DNA of 64,000 nt, taken from the NCBI GenBank assembly GCA_024362935.1, contig JANCRA010000010.1, positions 1,436,001 to 1,500,000 of the forward strand. Reading direction: 5' to 3'. The position numbers were made by a program, and so were the translations under genes. Origin of the DNA: Setophaga petechia. Taxonomy: Eukaryota > Chordata > Aves > Passeriformes > Parulidae. Below the pieces are notes generated by a model. It was not told the DNA's origin and ran no database searches. It saw nothing but the letters and a program-made list of their open reading frames with translations. Below, in pieces: positions 12,800 to 23,217 of the stretch (its first letter is position 1; the number at the start of each line of letters is the position of its first letter).

Positions 12800-14500
12800 G
12801 TGTATAATATATAGAGAGATGTTCTTCATTCTGACAGAATTTTCAGGCAGCAAGCTAGTGTATGACGCCTGGTGTCATTGGTCAATGGTGTATTGGAAAT
12901 GGCCAACATGCAGAACACATGGTTCCATCCTGAACCTAATTTCAAAATCCTCAGACTATGTATAAGCAGTGATTGGGCTGGAGAAGTGGTAGTAGAAGGT
13001 TGGGTCATGCCATTATTATCAACTTAAAAGAAAGGCCTTCAGTATTTTTGGACCAAAGACAAACTACATCTGCAGTTTGTGTTAATGTAAAATTGTGCCA
13101 ACAGTCTTGTACGCTTGGGGGCATACAAACCTGTTCATGCTTATTTGTCTGTTCTGTCAAAACACTGATTGAGATTGCTTTACTGTAAGTAGTTCCATGA
13201 ATCATTCGGCATCCTATGCTAATTTCTTCTTCCACTACCCCTTGTAGCTGCCAGGTTTTTAGTTTTTCCCATTCCTGCAAGGTGAACAAAAGCCTGGGTC
13301 CAAGGCCATTCAGTAACACATTGACTAAGGGGACTCTCAGTCCCTTCTACCAATTGGAGTATAACTATTGAGTTCATGTGGGCTTCGTAGTCAGAGTCCC
13401 TTCTACCCACTGGGATGTAACTACTGTACTCAATGTCAGCTTTGTGCTCTCAGTCCCTTCTACCCATTGGGGGGTAACTACGGTACTCAGTGTGGGTTTC
13501 ATGCTCTCAGACCCTTCTATCCACTGGGATGTAACTATGGAACTCAGTGTGGGTTTTGTTATAGCGCTTATCTTAAATTTATGAACTAAGCCTTTTCAAC
13601 CTAACGGGTCGGTCAAATTATTTTGCCAGGGGCATGTCACCTAAATCAGTTTAGTTAAAGCAAAATTATGACAGCAATCATTTTTACAATACTTTGTACT
13701 TGCAACATTGTTTGTTTTGGGACCTAGAGTCTAATGCCCAACATACTCCTGGTGGCAACACAGAGTAAGGGGAATTTGTTTGGCACACTCCCACTTCCTT
13801 GTAGGACACAGTCTCGCTGAAGAGATATCCATATCATTTTTCCCACCTGGTTCCATAAAATATTCTGGCAACTGTAATGGTTGCCAGACCATAGATAGGT
13901 CCTTCCATTTTTCTGCATGCTTCCACAATTGACTCACCAATTGTTTCAGTTAGAGTTCTAGTCCAGTCCTTCTAATCCCAACACCACTCACTTGGACCAT
14001 ATACCTCGGAGTCATGCAGCACTATAGGCTCTGAGTTGGAGTGGCCACCCTTGGAATATGCTCCTAGAACATTAGTGTGATGGAGGGTAGCTTCAGACTA
14101 CAACCACTCAGCAGGATCCTGTCCATAAAATTGTGGTAGAATGCAGAAAAGTATCACCAGTGTTGTCATAGTTCAGATGATTTTCATGTCCCTCAGGATT
14201 CTTCTGTAAAAGTAAAAACAACAGAAATCCTGTCACTGAGAGGCAGAAAATAGTTAAAATGATGCGATTATCCAGCATGTATTTATCCGATGCTCTTTCC
14301 CTAGAGCATCAGAGGCTAACCATGCATATTTATTCAGAGGGGTTTTCAGCACTAGTGCTACTTCCCCTACAGTAGGGAGGTCCGCCAGAAGAGGTCGTCC
14401 AGGGTAATGTGCTGGATTTTTTGAATTGCCAGGTCCCCGTAGTGAGGGAATGATGCTTGGAGCTGTTGGGCAAAAGGCAGTGATTTTGGGACATCCTTTC
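12800..14500 (-). pseudogene. Env-like remnant of a minus-strand ERV
   Basis: This stretch follows the integrase at 14532-14960 on the same strand, where env would lie in a provirus. The minus strand gives several overlapping protein-like frames: 14254-14502, 13724-13940, 13005-13319. The last contains a Trp- and Cys-bearing segment (…NVLLNGLGPRLLFTLQEWEK…) resembling a retroviral envelope surface/transmembrane region. The frames are broken by stops and shifts. It also contains an in-frame 57-bp tandem repeat (13341-13567). Env assignment rests on position and general look, not on a diagnostic motif; it could be other 3' viral sequence. Confidence 0.4.
13341..13567 (-). repeat. 57-bp tandem repeat, four copies, in frame (19 residues)
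   Basis: The phrase tcccttctac occurs at 13341, 13397 and 13454, with a variant at 13511: spacing 56-57 bp. On the minus strand the unit is a multiple of three and translates to variants of TLSTVVTPQWVEGTEST for about three units before a stop in the fourth. It lies in the env-like remnant. Confidence 0.7.
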
Positions 14501-14531
14501 ACCCCTCATCTACTGTTCACTCTTTTAACAG

Positions 14532-14960
14532 CTATCCATAACCGAACGTCCCAATTTCCCTCTTGTGGCTTCCTTTCAAAAAACCATAGGTCCTTTCTAA
14601 GATCCCCTTAGCTTGAGGGTAGTATGGGGTGTGGCAAGTCCACTTAATTCCTTCACCTTTTGCCCAATACTGTACACCTCTAGCAGTGAAGTGGGACCTG
14701 TTATCAGATTGAATTTCCTGGGGCTTTGGGAAAGTTCCAAAACACCCCTGCAAAGCTTTAAGCATATTATGACCTGTAGCTCTTTTAAAAGCATCAGATT
14801 GAACCAACCCACATACAATTTCTACTCCTACTAGCACAAAGTGTTTAACTCCTGACTTCCTAAAGGGGTTGATATAGTCTACCTGCCACGCGTCCCATAA
14901 GCCTTTACCCTTTCTTAAATGCACAGGGTCATCTTCTAAAGGATGTCTTTCCATGTGCGA
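14532..14960 (-). pseudogene. Retroviral integrase catalytic core (fragment)
   Basis: An open frame of about 140 codons carries the integrase core motifs in order: WQVDYI (first Asp), IQSDNRSHF (second Asp) and GILERTYGFLK (Glu), i.e. the DDE triad with normal look and spacing. The general style is closest to class III/spuma-related ERV integrases. The N-terminal zinc domain is missing because the frame runs into LTR-like sequence at about 14.96-15.0 kb. Env-like sequence follows on the same strand. Integrase would insert viral DNA; this copy has no intact pol around it and is certainly dead. Confidence 0.8.
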
Positions 14961-14984
14961 TGCGACTGTTATCTCTGCTCGGGC

Positions 14985-15440
14985 ACACGCAGGATGGTTC
15001 GGGGCAGCCTGCGGATCAAAGGACGAGTCTGGACTCTTCAATGCTTTGGTCTTCAAAATGTTTATTACTTTTTATCTCACAGAGTTTTCCTTTCTGCCAG
15101 CCAGGATCTGACCAGCAAGGCAGCCAAGGGCGCTCTGACCACCCACGGGGCAGTCGTGTCCTTTTGTAATAAAAACTACGTACATTATATTTACCTTTTA
15201 TTCCCAATACCTTTCACCCTTATTAACAAGTGCACCTTCACCACAAACCAATCCCCAAGTGCCAGCACCACCACAGAAGATGGAAGACAAGAGGAAGAAA
15301 GAAGAAGCATGAGACACGCCCCTATTCCTCCATCTTGTCTCCATAAACCCCCAGTACCGATGTATAACCCCCCTGTACCATAATCCTAAAATACATGTTT
15401 CACCCTGAGAATGCATAATCCCTCCACCACTTAAACTGTG
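14985..15440 (-). mobile_element. LTR-like block, minus orientation
   Basis: On the minus strand this has AATAAA-type signals (about 15195-15200 and 15060) and a promoter-like GC-mixed head, and it abuts the truncated integrase. The ends are not sharply defined and I found no target-site duplication. It could be the insertion that cut off the integrase N-terminus. Confidence 0.4.
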
Positions 15441-15559
15441 GTCATTCTCATGTCCTCATACACACCCTCTGAAGGGTCAAAGTCCAGCCACCAAGAATGC
15501 CTGGCAACATTCCAGGACCTCCAAGCCCCCCATGGGTTTTCTCGGTGATTCTGGACGTT

Positions 15560-16875
15560 ACGAGCGATATTCTGAGCTCCCACAACACAGCTGGATTTTT
15601 CCAAAACTAAAGCTTCCAGAACTTGGACCCTGCAAATCCTTAGAGCCCTAAAGACCACCTTTCATCTGATACCCAGACTCTGAGGAAATACTTCTTTTTC
15701 CACACTGAAAATGGTCTCCATTTTCGGCCACTCGCCCTTCCTGACAGGGCAGTGCCAGGTTAGAAATTGGAAAATTTTGCTATATTTCTCCAAAACAAAA
15801 ACTGCTAGCAACTAGGACCCTGCAAGTCCTTAGAGCCCCAAAAGCCACCTTTCATCTGATATCCAGACAATGGGGGAAGGATTCTTTTTCCCATGGAAAA
15901 TGGACTCCATTTGCAGCCACTTGCTCATCCTAACAGGGCAGTCACCGGTTAGAAATTGGCAATCTTTGCTGGATTGCTCCAAAAACAAAGTGACCAGCAA
16001 CTAGGACCCTACAAGTCCTTAGAGCCCCAAAGACCACCTTTCATCTGATATCCAGATCCTGGGGAAAAGACTTCTTTATCCCATGGAAAACGTTCTCAGT
16101 TTGCGACCACTCGCAATGGCCAACCGGTCGGTGATCTGCTAGAAATTGGCAAACTTTGTTGGATTTCTCCAAAACCAAAGCTGCTCGCAACTAGGACCCT
16201 GCAAGTCCATTGATCCCCAAAGGCAACCTTTCATCTCGTACCCAGACCCTGGCGAAAGGACTTCTTTTTCCCCCAGAAAATGGCCTCCATTTGCGGCATC
16301 TCACCCTGGACAACAGGGCAGCGCCTGGTTAGAAATGCGCAAACTTTGCGGGATTTCTCCAAATCAGCAGCTGCCAGCAACTAGCACCTTGCCAGGCTTT
16401 AGAGCCACAAACATCACTATTCATCTGACCCAGACCCTGGGAAAATGCCTTCTTCATCCCATGGAAAATGGCCTCCATTTGTGGCCACTCACCCTGACCG
16501 ACAGGCAGGTGCCAAGCCAGATATTGGCAAACTTTGGTGGATTTCTCCAAAACTAAAGCTGCCAGCAAACAGGGCCCTGCCAGTTCTTTGAGCCAAATAG
16601 GCCACCTTTCATCTGATCACCAGACCCTGGGGAAATGACTTCTGTTTCCCATGGAAAATGGCCTCAGTTTTTGGCACTCGCTCTGGCCGATAGGGTGGCG
16701 CCAGGTTAGAAATTGGCAAACTTTGCTGGATTTCTCCAAAACCAAAGCTTCCAGCAAGTAGGAGTGTGCAAGGCATTAGAGCACCAAATGTCACCTTTCA
16801 TCTGATACTGAGACCCTGAGAAAATGCCTTCTTTATCCCATGGAAAATGGCTTCCATTTGCAGTCACTCTGAACA
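15560..16875. repeat. Satellite array, ~190-bp unit, about seven copies
   Basis: The phrase (a)aactttgctggatttctccaaaa recurs near 15585 (partial), 15762, 15950, 16147, 16333, 16527 and 16710. Between copies are shared phrases ggaccctgcaagtccttagag, cacctttcatctgata, and cccatggaaaatgg. Spacing is 183-197 bp. Units are clearly diverged from one another. A ~190-bp unit matches the size of known songbird centromeric satellites, but I cannot confirm sequence identity. The array ends next to the truncated 5' side of the ERV at 17 kb. Confidence 0.9.
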
Positions 16876-16999
16876 CTTTCTCTTATGCAGATTTTGCTTC
16901 TCTTCACACAGGTGAAACTCGTAATCATGCTTGTCACCTCTTTTTGCAATCTTTTTCTTCATTGTGTGTGCCCCCATGAGTAAAAACCAACAATGATCC

Positions 17000-17475
17000 C
17001 GCACATATATCTCAAAAATTGGCCACATTTTTTAAAGAATGGGGTGTTTGTCATATCTTTGATATTCCTCACTCTCCCACAAGATAAACAATTATTGACA
17101 GGGCACATCAGACATTAAAACACATTCTAGATCAACAGAGAGGGGGAGTAGAGGTCACACCGCTGATGAGCTTGAACAAAGCTTTGTATGCTTTTTTTTA
17201 AACCAGCTCTGTTGCCTAACCCGATCCACCAATTTTTAGGTGTTTTTCAAATAACATGTGGGTGAAACTTAAAGAAAATCCCCCTGTTTTTGTTAGAAAC
17301 CCTGAGACTGGACAAATTGAAAGTCCTTTCCGATTAATCACTTGGGGCAAAGGGTATGCTTCTGTCTCTACAAGTGCAAAAATTAAGTGGGTCCCAGCCA
17401 AAAACATCAAACCATATTGCACCCCAGTACATGTTGACAAGTCCAAGACTGAAGAAGCAAGCACACAGACATGAG
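17000..17475 (+). pseudogene. Integrase C-terminal part of a plus-strand ERV
   Basis: Around 17010-17200 broken frames still spell an integrase core end (…TIIDRAHQTLKHILDQQRGG…), with Asp where the catalytic Glu is expected. The open frame 17256-17474 is the C-terminal DNA-binding domain: VWV/K…RNPETGQIESPFRLITWGKG…IKWVPAKNIKPY. This WGKGYA…VPAK pattern is typical of alpha/betaretrovirus-type integrases. Everything 5' (gag, RT) is missing, cut off by the satellite array. The env remnant follows immediately. Confidence 0.75.
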
Positions 17476-17713
17476 CCGAACAGAGGGATCACAGGTCACA
17501 CCTGACATTCCTTGTTCATGGGTGGAACCTGCAAACTCTGATTTTATGCTATTTATAAGTGTGTCAATTGTTGGTTTCATAGAGTTGATTTTTCACAAAA
17601 GCATGGTTTTTGTTTTGTTATGTCATAGATGCCCTCTATTGAACTTTCAAAGGTGAAATCCTATTTTAAGGTCAAAAGCAAAGTTTTTAAATTGATATAT
17701 ACGGGAGGAGTTT

Positions 17714-18418
17714 TTGCCAAAAATTAGCTCATTAAATGGATGGAGCAAAATCAAATTATATGCCCTGTGTTGGTTGGTTTTAATTGCTTCTTGTAGTGCA
17801 GATTTACCTGTGGAACAACCAAAACCAAATATTTGGGTGACCTTAGCCAAGGCAGCAGGCTCCGATATCATATGTTTGATTAATTCGGAACCAGAAAAGC
17901 CTTTCTCAACCTGGTTAGTTGGTGTGCCGGTAAAGGATTTGTCTTTAATAGTAAGACTGGTGAAACTGACAAGGGGAGCAATTCTGTATTGAATTGGAAC
18001 ATTTGGGCCAAAGAACTTCCCAAAGCAGTATCTGAACCCCAAGAATTAGAAATCCTTGGTTCTTTACAACGGATTTTTGCCTTACATTTACAGCAAATGA
18101 TTGGCAAGAAGGTGATCCTCCAAAGTACAATGTTACTCCCTGTTATTTTGCATACAGAAATTTAAGTTTTTGGCGTAATTATTCAAATAGTTGGGATGTG
18201 TTTTCCGAGGCTGACCAATATCCATGAAAATTGCCAAAAGGATATTGGTTCATTTGTGGAAATAGGACTTGGCACGGCATTCCATCGCACCTTGAAGGTG
18301 GCCCATGTAGCATTGGAATGCTCACTGTGATAGCATCTACTGCTAAAGCAGTCATTAAGACGAAACATAGGGAACAAGATCTGCTCATCATTAAGATGAA
18401 AACTCTAAGACTGATATC
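17714..18418 (+). pseudogene. Env surface-subunit remnant (alpharetrovirus-like env)
   Basis: The frame starting at 17714 opens with a plausible signal peptide (hydrophobic run ALCWLVLIASCSA) followed by LPVEQPKPNIWVTLAKAAG, an envelope-start pattern that is echoed in the env remnant of provirus C near 37.15 kb. The frame breaks at about 17990, and the rest of SU up to 18418 is readable only with several shifts and stops. It would have encoded the receptor-binding subunit; no functional product is possible. Confidence 0.6.
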
Positions 18419-19107
18419 ATGCCTTGGAATGCTGCCAAAAGGGTTTCAGCAGGTTTGTTTTTACCCCAACTGGCTTCAGCAATGGCATTGAAACAATTAG
18501 ATCGGGTTGGATGTTGGCTGAGTAAACAAACTAATGCCACATCCACTGCAATCAGTGATATGTTGACAGATGTTTATAGTGTTAGACATGCTACCCTTCA
18601 AAATAGAGCAGCAATTGATTTTCTTTTACTGGTACGTGGACACAGTTGTGAGGAATTTGAAGGATTGTGTTATATGAACCTGTCTGATCATTCTGAATCC
18701 ATCCACAAAAGCATACAAAAGCTGAAATATTTGACAGCTCAAATTAAAGAAGATGGTGGGTCCTGGTTAGATGATTTGTTCCAAGAATGGAGCTTTGCAC
18801 CTTGGCTAAGGGAACTTTGTAAGATAGGTCTATATGTGTTGGTGTCTTGGTAGTTATATTAGTAGTAATACCTTGCATACTTCAGTGTGTGCAACAAATG
18901 ATGGACAAAATTATCAAAGAAGTTTTTATCGTACAAGAGAGGGACGTAGTAAATGGATTCACAGAGAGTTCTCGAAATCTCACAGAGATGGTGGATGAAG
19001 GTATAGACAGGGAGGAAGGTTTTGAATTAAGACCTTGGAACCAACAAGACTTTTTCAAACAACAACTTGTAATTATTGTCAGGCATGACTTATGCCCTTT
19101 GAACTGA
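18419..19107 (+). pseudogene. Env transmembrane-subunit remnant, alpharetrovirus-like
   Basis: An open frame of 144 codons (18419-18853) carries, in order, a fusion-peptide-like hydrophobic stretch (VSAGLFLPQLASAMA), a heptad region, the LQNRAAIDFLL segment, a Cys-rich loop CEEFEGLCYMNLS, then NLSDHSESI and a Trp-rich pre-membrane region. The Cys loop is CX6C followed by Tyr where a second Cys is usual, so the covalent SU-TM link motif is lost. The NLSDHSESI context is known from avian leukosis-type TM proteins. A frame shift at about 18850 moves the membrane anchor (VVILVVIPCILQ) and cytoplasmic tail into another frame (18847-19107). Confidence 0.8.
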
Positions 19108-19283
19108 CTGGACTTTCATAGCATTAAAATTGCTGTGTTGTAATATAGCAATGTTCAGTGCAAGTAAGAAGATGTTTTAAGTAAGTGATAAGCAAAAATA
19201 TTATAGTAAAGCTATGAAACACAAAGTAGTTACTAAATGACACGGTTATAAAGGTTTCTTTTTAGGTGAACCAAGAGGGGGAA

Positions 19284-19710
19284 TGGTGGAAATCCATAAA
19301 ATCAGATGGTTTTGGGAAAGCTGCAAAAGGCAGGCCTCAGAGACAACAGGACTGTGATTAGAGTTAAGCAGTAGCCACGAGATAGGTCAGCAGAAAAATT
19401 ATTTAAAAAGTAGAAAAGGAAGAGCAAATAGAACAATGATCTGTGTACTAACGCTTGTCTAGCATAACTCCCTAAGCTGCAGAAAAGTATATCTAGCGAG
19501 ATATTACGAAGTTTTAAGCTTAATAATGGATATCTGTGCATTGTGTTTTAATGCTTACAAGCAGTTCCTGTATTTGAAATAAGCAAGCATTTAACCGAAG
19601 GTACGTGTGCTCACAGTGATTGGATAGAACTACTGTCAATATGCTTTTGCTTTGTGTAATTTGTCAAAAAACTTATAAAGTAAGTTGTAACATTAAGCTC
19701 TTGGTCTGCT
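19284..19710 (+). mobile_element. 3' LTR of the plus-strand alpha-like ERV
   Basis: A polypurine tract (agagggggaa, 19274-19283) is followed by TGGTGGAAATCC, the expected start of an LTR (TGTTGG-type with one change). A TATA-like cttataaag lies near 19672. The right end is uncertain, somewhere at 19.69-19.74 kb, where FCGBP-like coding sequence begins on the opposite strand. No duplication found. Confidence 0.6.
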
Positions 19711-19789
19711 GCCTGAGATGTGAGCTGATGGCATCTTCCCATTGTCATCACCATGTACTGAGACTGACCCTGTTTGTGATTTGTACATA

Positions 19790-19991
19790 GATCCCTGGCC
19801 TGCGATACACAGTCACATTCAGAGCAGAGGGATGAGGGTGTTGGCATCAAGGATAAGATCCTCATGGTACACATAGGTGTCCATGCAGGCGGCAACAGCA
19901 GCACAGCTGGATGACACAGCGGGGATGCTGCAGGAAGGGAGGCAGGCGAGGCCACAGGTACTGTAGGTGCTGTTGGACTGGCAAGTCAGAG
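19790..19991 (-). pseudogene. Exon D: TIL (trypsin-inhibitor-like) domain
   Basis: After a TGTCCAG acceptor (19992-19998) the frame reads LTCQSNSTYSTCGLACLPSC, a TIL-domain start (CxxNSxYxxCxxxCxxSC). The domain-closing Cys segment (SECDCV) is in another frame, so a one-base indel lies near 19828. Reading fades into the LTR beyond about 19740. Confidence 0.7.
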
Positions 19992-20049
19992 CTGGACAGG
20001 GAGGGAGACAGTGGTCAGGGTGGGGCAGCACATGGTGGGACAGACTTCT

Positions 20050-20330
20050 CTGACTATCAAAAAAGATATCCTGGAGTCTCCATGGATTTTATGGAGTCTC
20101 CACTGATTTTCTGAAGTCCCCATGGACTTCCTGGATGCTCTACCTGGACTTCCTGGATGCTCTACCTGGACTTCCTGGAGTCTCTGCACACTTCCTGGAC
20201 TTCCTGCTCAGACTTTCTAGAGACTCCATGGACTTTGTGGACTTTCTGCATGGACTTCCTGGAATTTCCTTGAACTTCCAGGGATTTTCTGCTTGGATCT
20301 TCTGTCATAACTTTTCCCAATCCATGATCC
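20050..20330. repeat. Intronic minisatellite between FCGBP-like exons D and C
   Basis: The word ggacttcctgga and variants (catggacttcctggatgctctacct, ggactttctgcatggacttcctgga) repeat roughly every 20-40 bp through the intron. Degenerate copies; no coding role seen. Confidence 0.65.
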
Positions 20331-20406
20331 CATGGATCATTAGTCTCTCATTGATTAGGCTCTGCCCACCCCAAGGAGTATTTGCACCCGACCATCCTTT
20401 ACTCAC

Positions 20407-20973
20407 AACATGCCACTGTTTCCTCCAATCAGAAACATTAATCCTCTCCAGCTGGCAGTTATCGGCATAGATGTCGAAGGCATGGCACAGCGCATCACGA
20501 TGCCACTCATTGACACACAGGTTGTAGATACAGTTCTTCACGTAGATATTGGGACTGATAGTGTCATGACATGACCGGAATGGCCCAGAATGTTGGGACA
20601 ACTTCCCACAACAGGTCTCTGCCTTGTATGTCAGCGCCTGGTCCCATCCACACAGCTCACATTCCTCATCATAGGTATCCTGGCAGTGGCCACTCTCACT
20701 GGTCACCTTCCAGCTCCACCCAAACTCCACAATATCCCACGTCTGTTTACCATCAGGAGGGAGTGCGTCATCCTGGAGCTCCCTGTTGTTCCTGCACATT
20801 CCGCAGACTTTCCCAGAAAGAGCAGCCAGAAGTTTGATCACTAAATGATCAACCCAGTTGTAGAGGACCTTCAGTTTGAAATTTGATTGGATCAACATGG
20901 ATTTACTCTTCTGGTAGATGTGAAGCTCCCCTTGGGAGAGGGACATGGGGAGGTATGAGTGGTGGCTGCTTAC
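20407..20973 (-). pseudogene. Exon C: second half of VWD plus C8 domain
   Basis: Preceded by a CTCCAG acceptor (20974-20979). Contains GKVCGMCRNNRELQDDALPP (the VWD CGxCGN-type motif, here CGMCRN) and then a C8 domain with Cys residues at family-like spacing (CCGKLSQHSGPFRSCH… CVNEWHRDALCHAF… NCQLERINVSDWR). The exon ends at a GTGAGT donor (20401-20406). The frame is open throughout. Confidence 0.85.
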
Positions 20974-21160
20974 CTGGAGGACAACGACAATCATCAAAAC
21001 AACTAAAACTCACCAAAATTGGGCAATACATGGCGTTTAAGAAGATTGGAGGGCTGCCTACACCAGCAAATCCTAGAATTATTTAGGAAAAGACCCGCAA
21101 GATCATTGCTAAATACATAATTTCAGCAAAATTCAAAAAAATTACTTGATTTTTGCTTAC

Positions 21161-21498
21161 CCTCACTATCCCATTCTCTGATAGGACTGTGGTGACGGTG
21201 ATGTTGTCTATGTGATTGGTGATGGAGCCTATGGAGGAAACTTTGGAGTTCACCTTTTCTTCCTTTTTGACCTCAACAGAGAAGGCAGGAAGGGTGGGAT
21301 AGGGATTGCAGATGGTGGTCAAATTGTAGGCACATGTTCCCATTAAATCAGAGATTTTTCCATCAAAACTTTGGTAGTGTGGCCTGCCAGCAAGCCAACA
21401 GGTGGAGCAAATCTCCTGGATGAACTCTGGTTTTCCATCCAGCATCTCACACCTCTCCTTGCATACCAAATCCTCACAGGAGAGTGGTGTGGGGACTT
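21161..21498 (-). pseudogene. Exon B: Cys-rich linker and first half of VWD domain
   Basis: The exon opens after a pyrimidine-rich acceptor at about 21499 and contains CSTCWLAGRPHYQSFDGK and LMGTCAYNLTTIC, the hallmark start of a VWD domain (xGxPHYxSFDG…GTCxYxL). It ends at a GTAAGC donor (21155-21160). The frame is open throughout the exon. Confidence 0.85.
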
Positions 21499-21544
21499 AA
21501 AAAAAGAGGGGAGAACCCATGAATGGTCAACTGCACATCACTCA

Positions 21545-22147
21545 ACCATTGGGGTGACACAACAATGGACTGACTGCACTCATTGGTAGCACAGAGCCCC
21601 AGGAAGCCATATCCAGTGTGACTCTGGAACCCAAATACCAGGAGCCCAATGGGCATCCTTGAGTTCTCAGCACTCTGCATCATTGCACTCATGGTGATGC
21701 TGGCCCAGGAGAAATCTGTGCCAGGAATGGGCTGCCATGCCATGGTGTTGTCTGGTCGATGGTTGAGGGTGGTGGTGACAGTGGTGAGTGCAATCAGGAT
21801 GGAATGGTTATACTGGGTGGGCACATTGCTGAAGCGGAATGCAGTGCAATGGGAGGTGACAGGTGGGACAACAAGGAGGAAGGGATCTTGCCAAGACGAC
21901 CCACTGAAGAAAAATGCCACCTGCACAGCTACCACTGCACTGACATACGGGTGGGAGTTATGGTTCACCACGAACATCTGCACCTCCCCTGCCGCCATGG
22001 CCACAGTGGCATTCCCTCTCCTGGTGTTGTAGGTGATGGTCTTCATCTGTCACCACATAAATGAAGTCAACATCTGTCTGCAGTGGGTTGGATGGCACCA
22101 TGTAGCTCCTCCTCCATGCTGTCATTGGGAGGAGTTGCTCCACCACT
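21545..22147 (-). pseudogene. Exon A: IgGFc-binding N-terminal domain
   Basis: Reading leftward from 22147, the segment begins VVEQLLPMTAWRRSYMVPSN, the conserved start of the IgGFc-binding domain. The main frame then runs from about 22046 (…ITYNTRRGNATVAMAAGE…) through HTGYGFLG near 21600. A shift of one or two bases near 22042 separates the two parts. The 5' boundary at 22147/22148 is the exact junction with an LTR tail, so any start codon and signal peptide have been lost. Confidence 0.8.
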
Positions 22148-22310
22148 GTTCCCAGTTTAGGGCAAATTAGGGAAAAAACCTCCAAAGGGGGCTCTTCCAG
22201 AAAGCAAACCCACACAGCGTCTCTCCCCAGCCAGTTCAGGAAGGATTCTTTAGAGAGAAGTGGAAATAACTTGTTTATTCAACAGGCACAGCATTGCCCC
22301 CCGGTCCCTG
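22148..22310 (-). mobile_element. LTR tail (family LTR1, R-U5 part) at the 3' end of ERV-A
   Basis: The reverse complement matches the last ~160 bp of the LTR1 family (536-1173 and 38887-39543), from the polyadenylation signal (AATAAAC) through TGGGTTTGCTTTCTGGA to a terminal ACA at 22148. It lies just 3' of the ERV-A integrase remnant on the same strand and abuts FCGBP-like exon A. It links the solo LTR1 family with the class III ERV-A type, if the adjacency is original. Confidence 0.65.
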
Positions 22311-22339
22311 AGTAAAGACAACCCCATGAATGGGTTTGT

Positions 22340-23200
22340 CTGTACTCGAGGCAGAATTGATCCACATGGTCTTCCCTAACAAACCTCTGCTACGTACTAC
22401 TGGGACTTTCCCAGTCTCTCCATCTATTATATTCAGGGACTCAGACTGGGCAGGACCTGCTCGGTTGGTGGAACTTCAGGTGTTAACTAACCAGGTGGAC
22501 TTTGCTAAATGCTGCTCCTAATTTTTGAAAGATCCTCCACTCAGGGCTTTCAGTTGGGTTTTTAGTAATCTATTGTACTTCTTCACTTTGCCTGAAGTTG
22601 GTGCATGGTAGGGAATATGGTACACCCACTCAATGTTGTGTTATTTAGTCCAGGTGTTGATAAAGCTGTTTTCGAAATGAGTGTCATTGCCTGACTCAAT
22701 CCTTTCATGTTTTTACAGGATTTGCTTTTCAAGGCCCAGGATAGTGTTCTGGGCAGTAGCATGAGACGCAGGGCAGGTTTCCAACCATCCTGTGGTGGCT
22801 TCTACCATTGTGAGCATGTAGCGCTTGCCTTGGTGTGTCTGCAGCAGTGTGATCTAGTCAATCTGCCAGGCCTCTCCATACTTGTACTTGGACTACCACT
22901 CACCATACCATAGGGGTTTTAACTGCTTGGCTTGTTTGATGGTAGCATAAACTTACAGTCGTGGATAACTTGCGAAATACTGTCCATGGTTAAATCTACC
23001 CCTCGGTCTCATGCCCACTTACAGGTGGCTTCTCTACCCTGATGGCTTGAGGCATTATGGGGTTATCAAACTAGGAATGACTCTTTCTTGTGCTTAATCT
23101 AGGTCTATTTTTGACACCCCTATCTTTGCAGCTTGGTCTACTTGCTCATTGTTTTGGGGCTCTTCATTAGCTCAACTCATGGGGGCATGGGCATTTACAT
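22340..23200 (-). pseudogene. ERV-A integrase remnant
   Basis: Broken minus-strand frames spell integrase segments: RGVDLTMDSISQVIHDC near 22.97 kb (zinc-domain region), then the DNA-contacting region with EWVYHIPYHAP near 22.6 kb and a C-terminal part near 22.4 kb. Multiple stops and shifts. It follows RNase H on the same strand and precedes the LTR tail. Class III style is inferred from the general look of the pol. Confidence 0.6.
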
Positions 23201-23217
23201 GGTGGACTTTCACAGTC

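Larger units (their letters stand above)
19740..22147 (-). pseudogene. FCGBP-like gene fragment (IgGFc-binding, VWD, C8, TIL domains)
   Basis: Four exons on the minus strand read as an IgG Fc-binding-protein/zonadhesin-type secreted mucus protein: exon A, IgGFc-binding N-terminal domain (21545-22147); exon B, first half of a von Willebrand D domain (21161-21498); exon C, rest of VWD plus C8 (20407-20973); exon D, TIL domain (about 19790-19991). Domain order is that of the family and splice signals are present at most junctions, so this is a genomic fragment rather than a retrocopy. FCGBP proteins normally carry many VWD-C8-TIL units; only one is here. Exon A has a frame break near 22042 and exon D one near 19828. 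Both ends are cut by LTR sequence. I call it a truncated pseudogene; an assembly-fragmented paralogue is the alternative. Confidence 0.8.
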
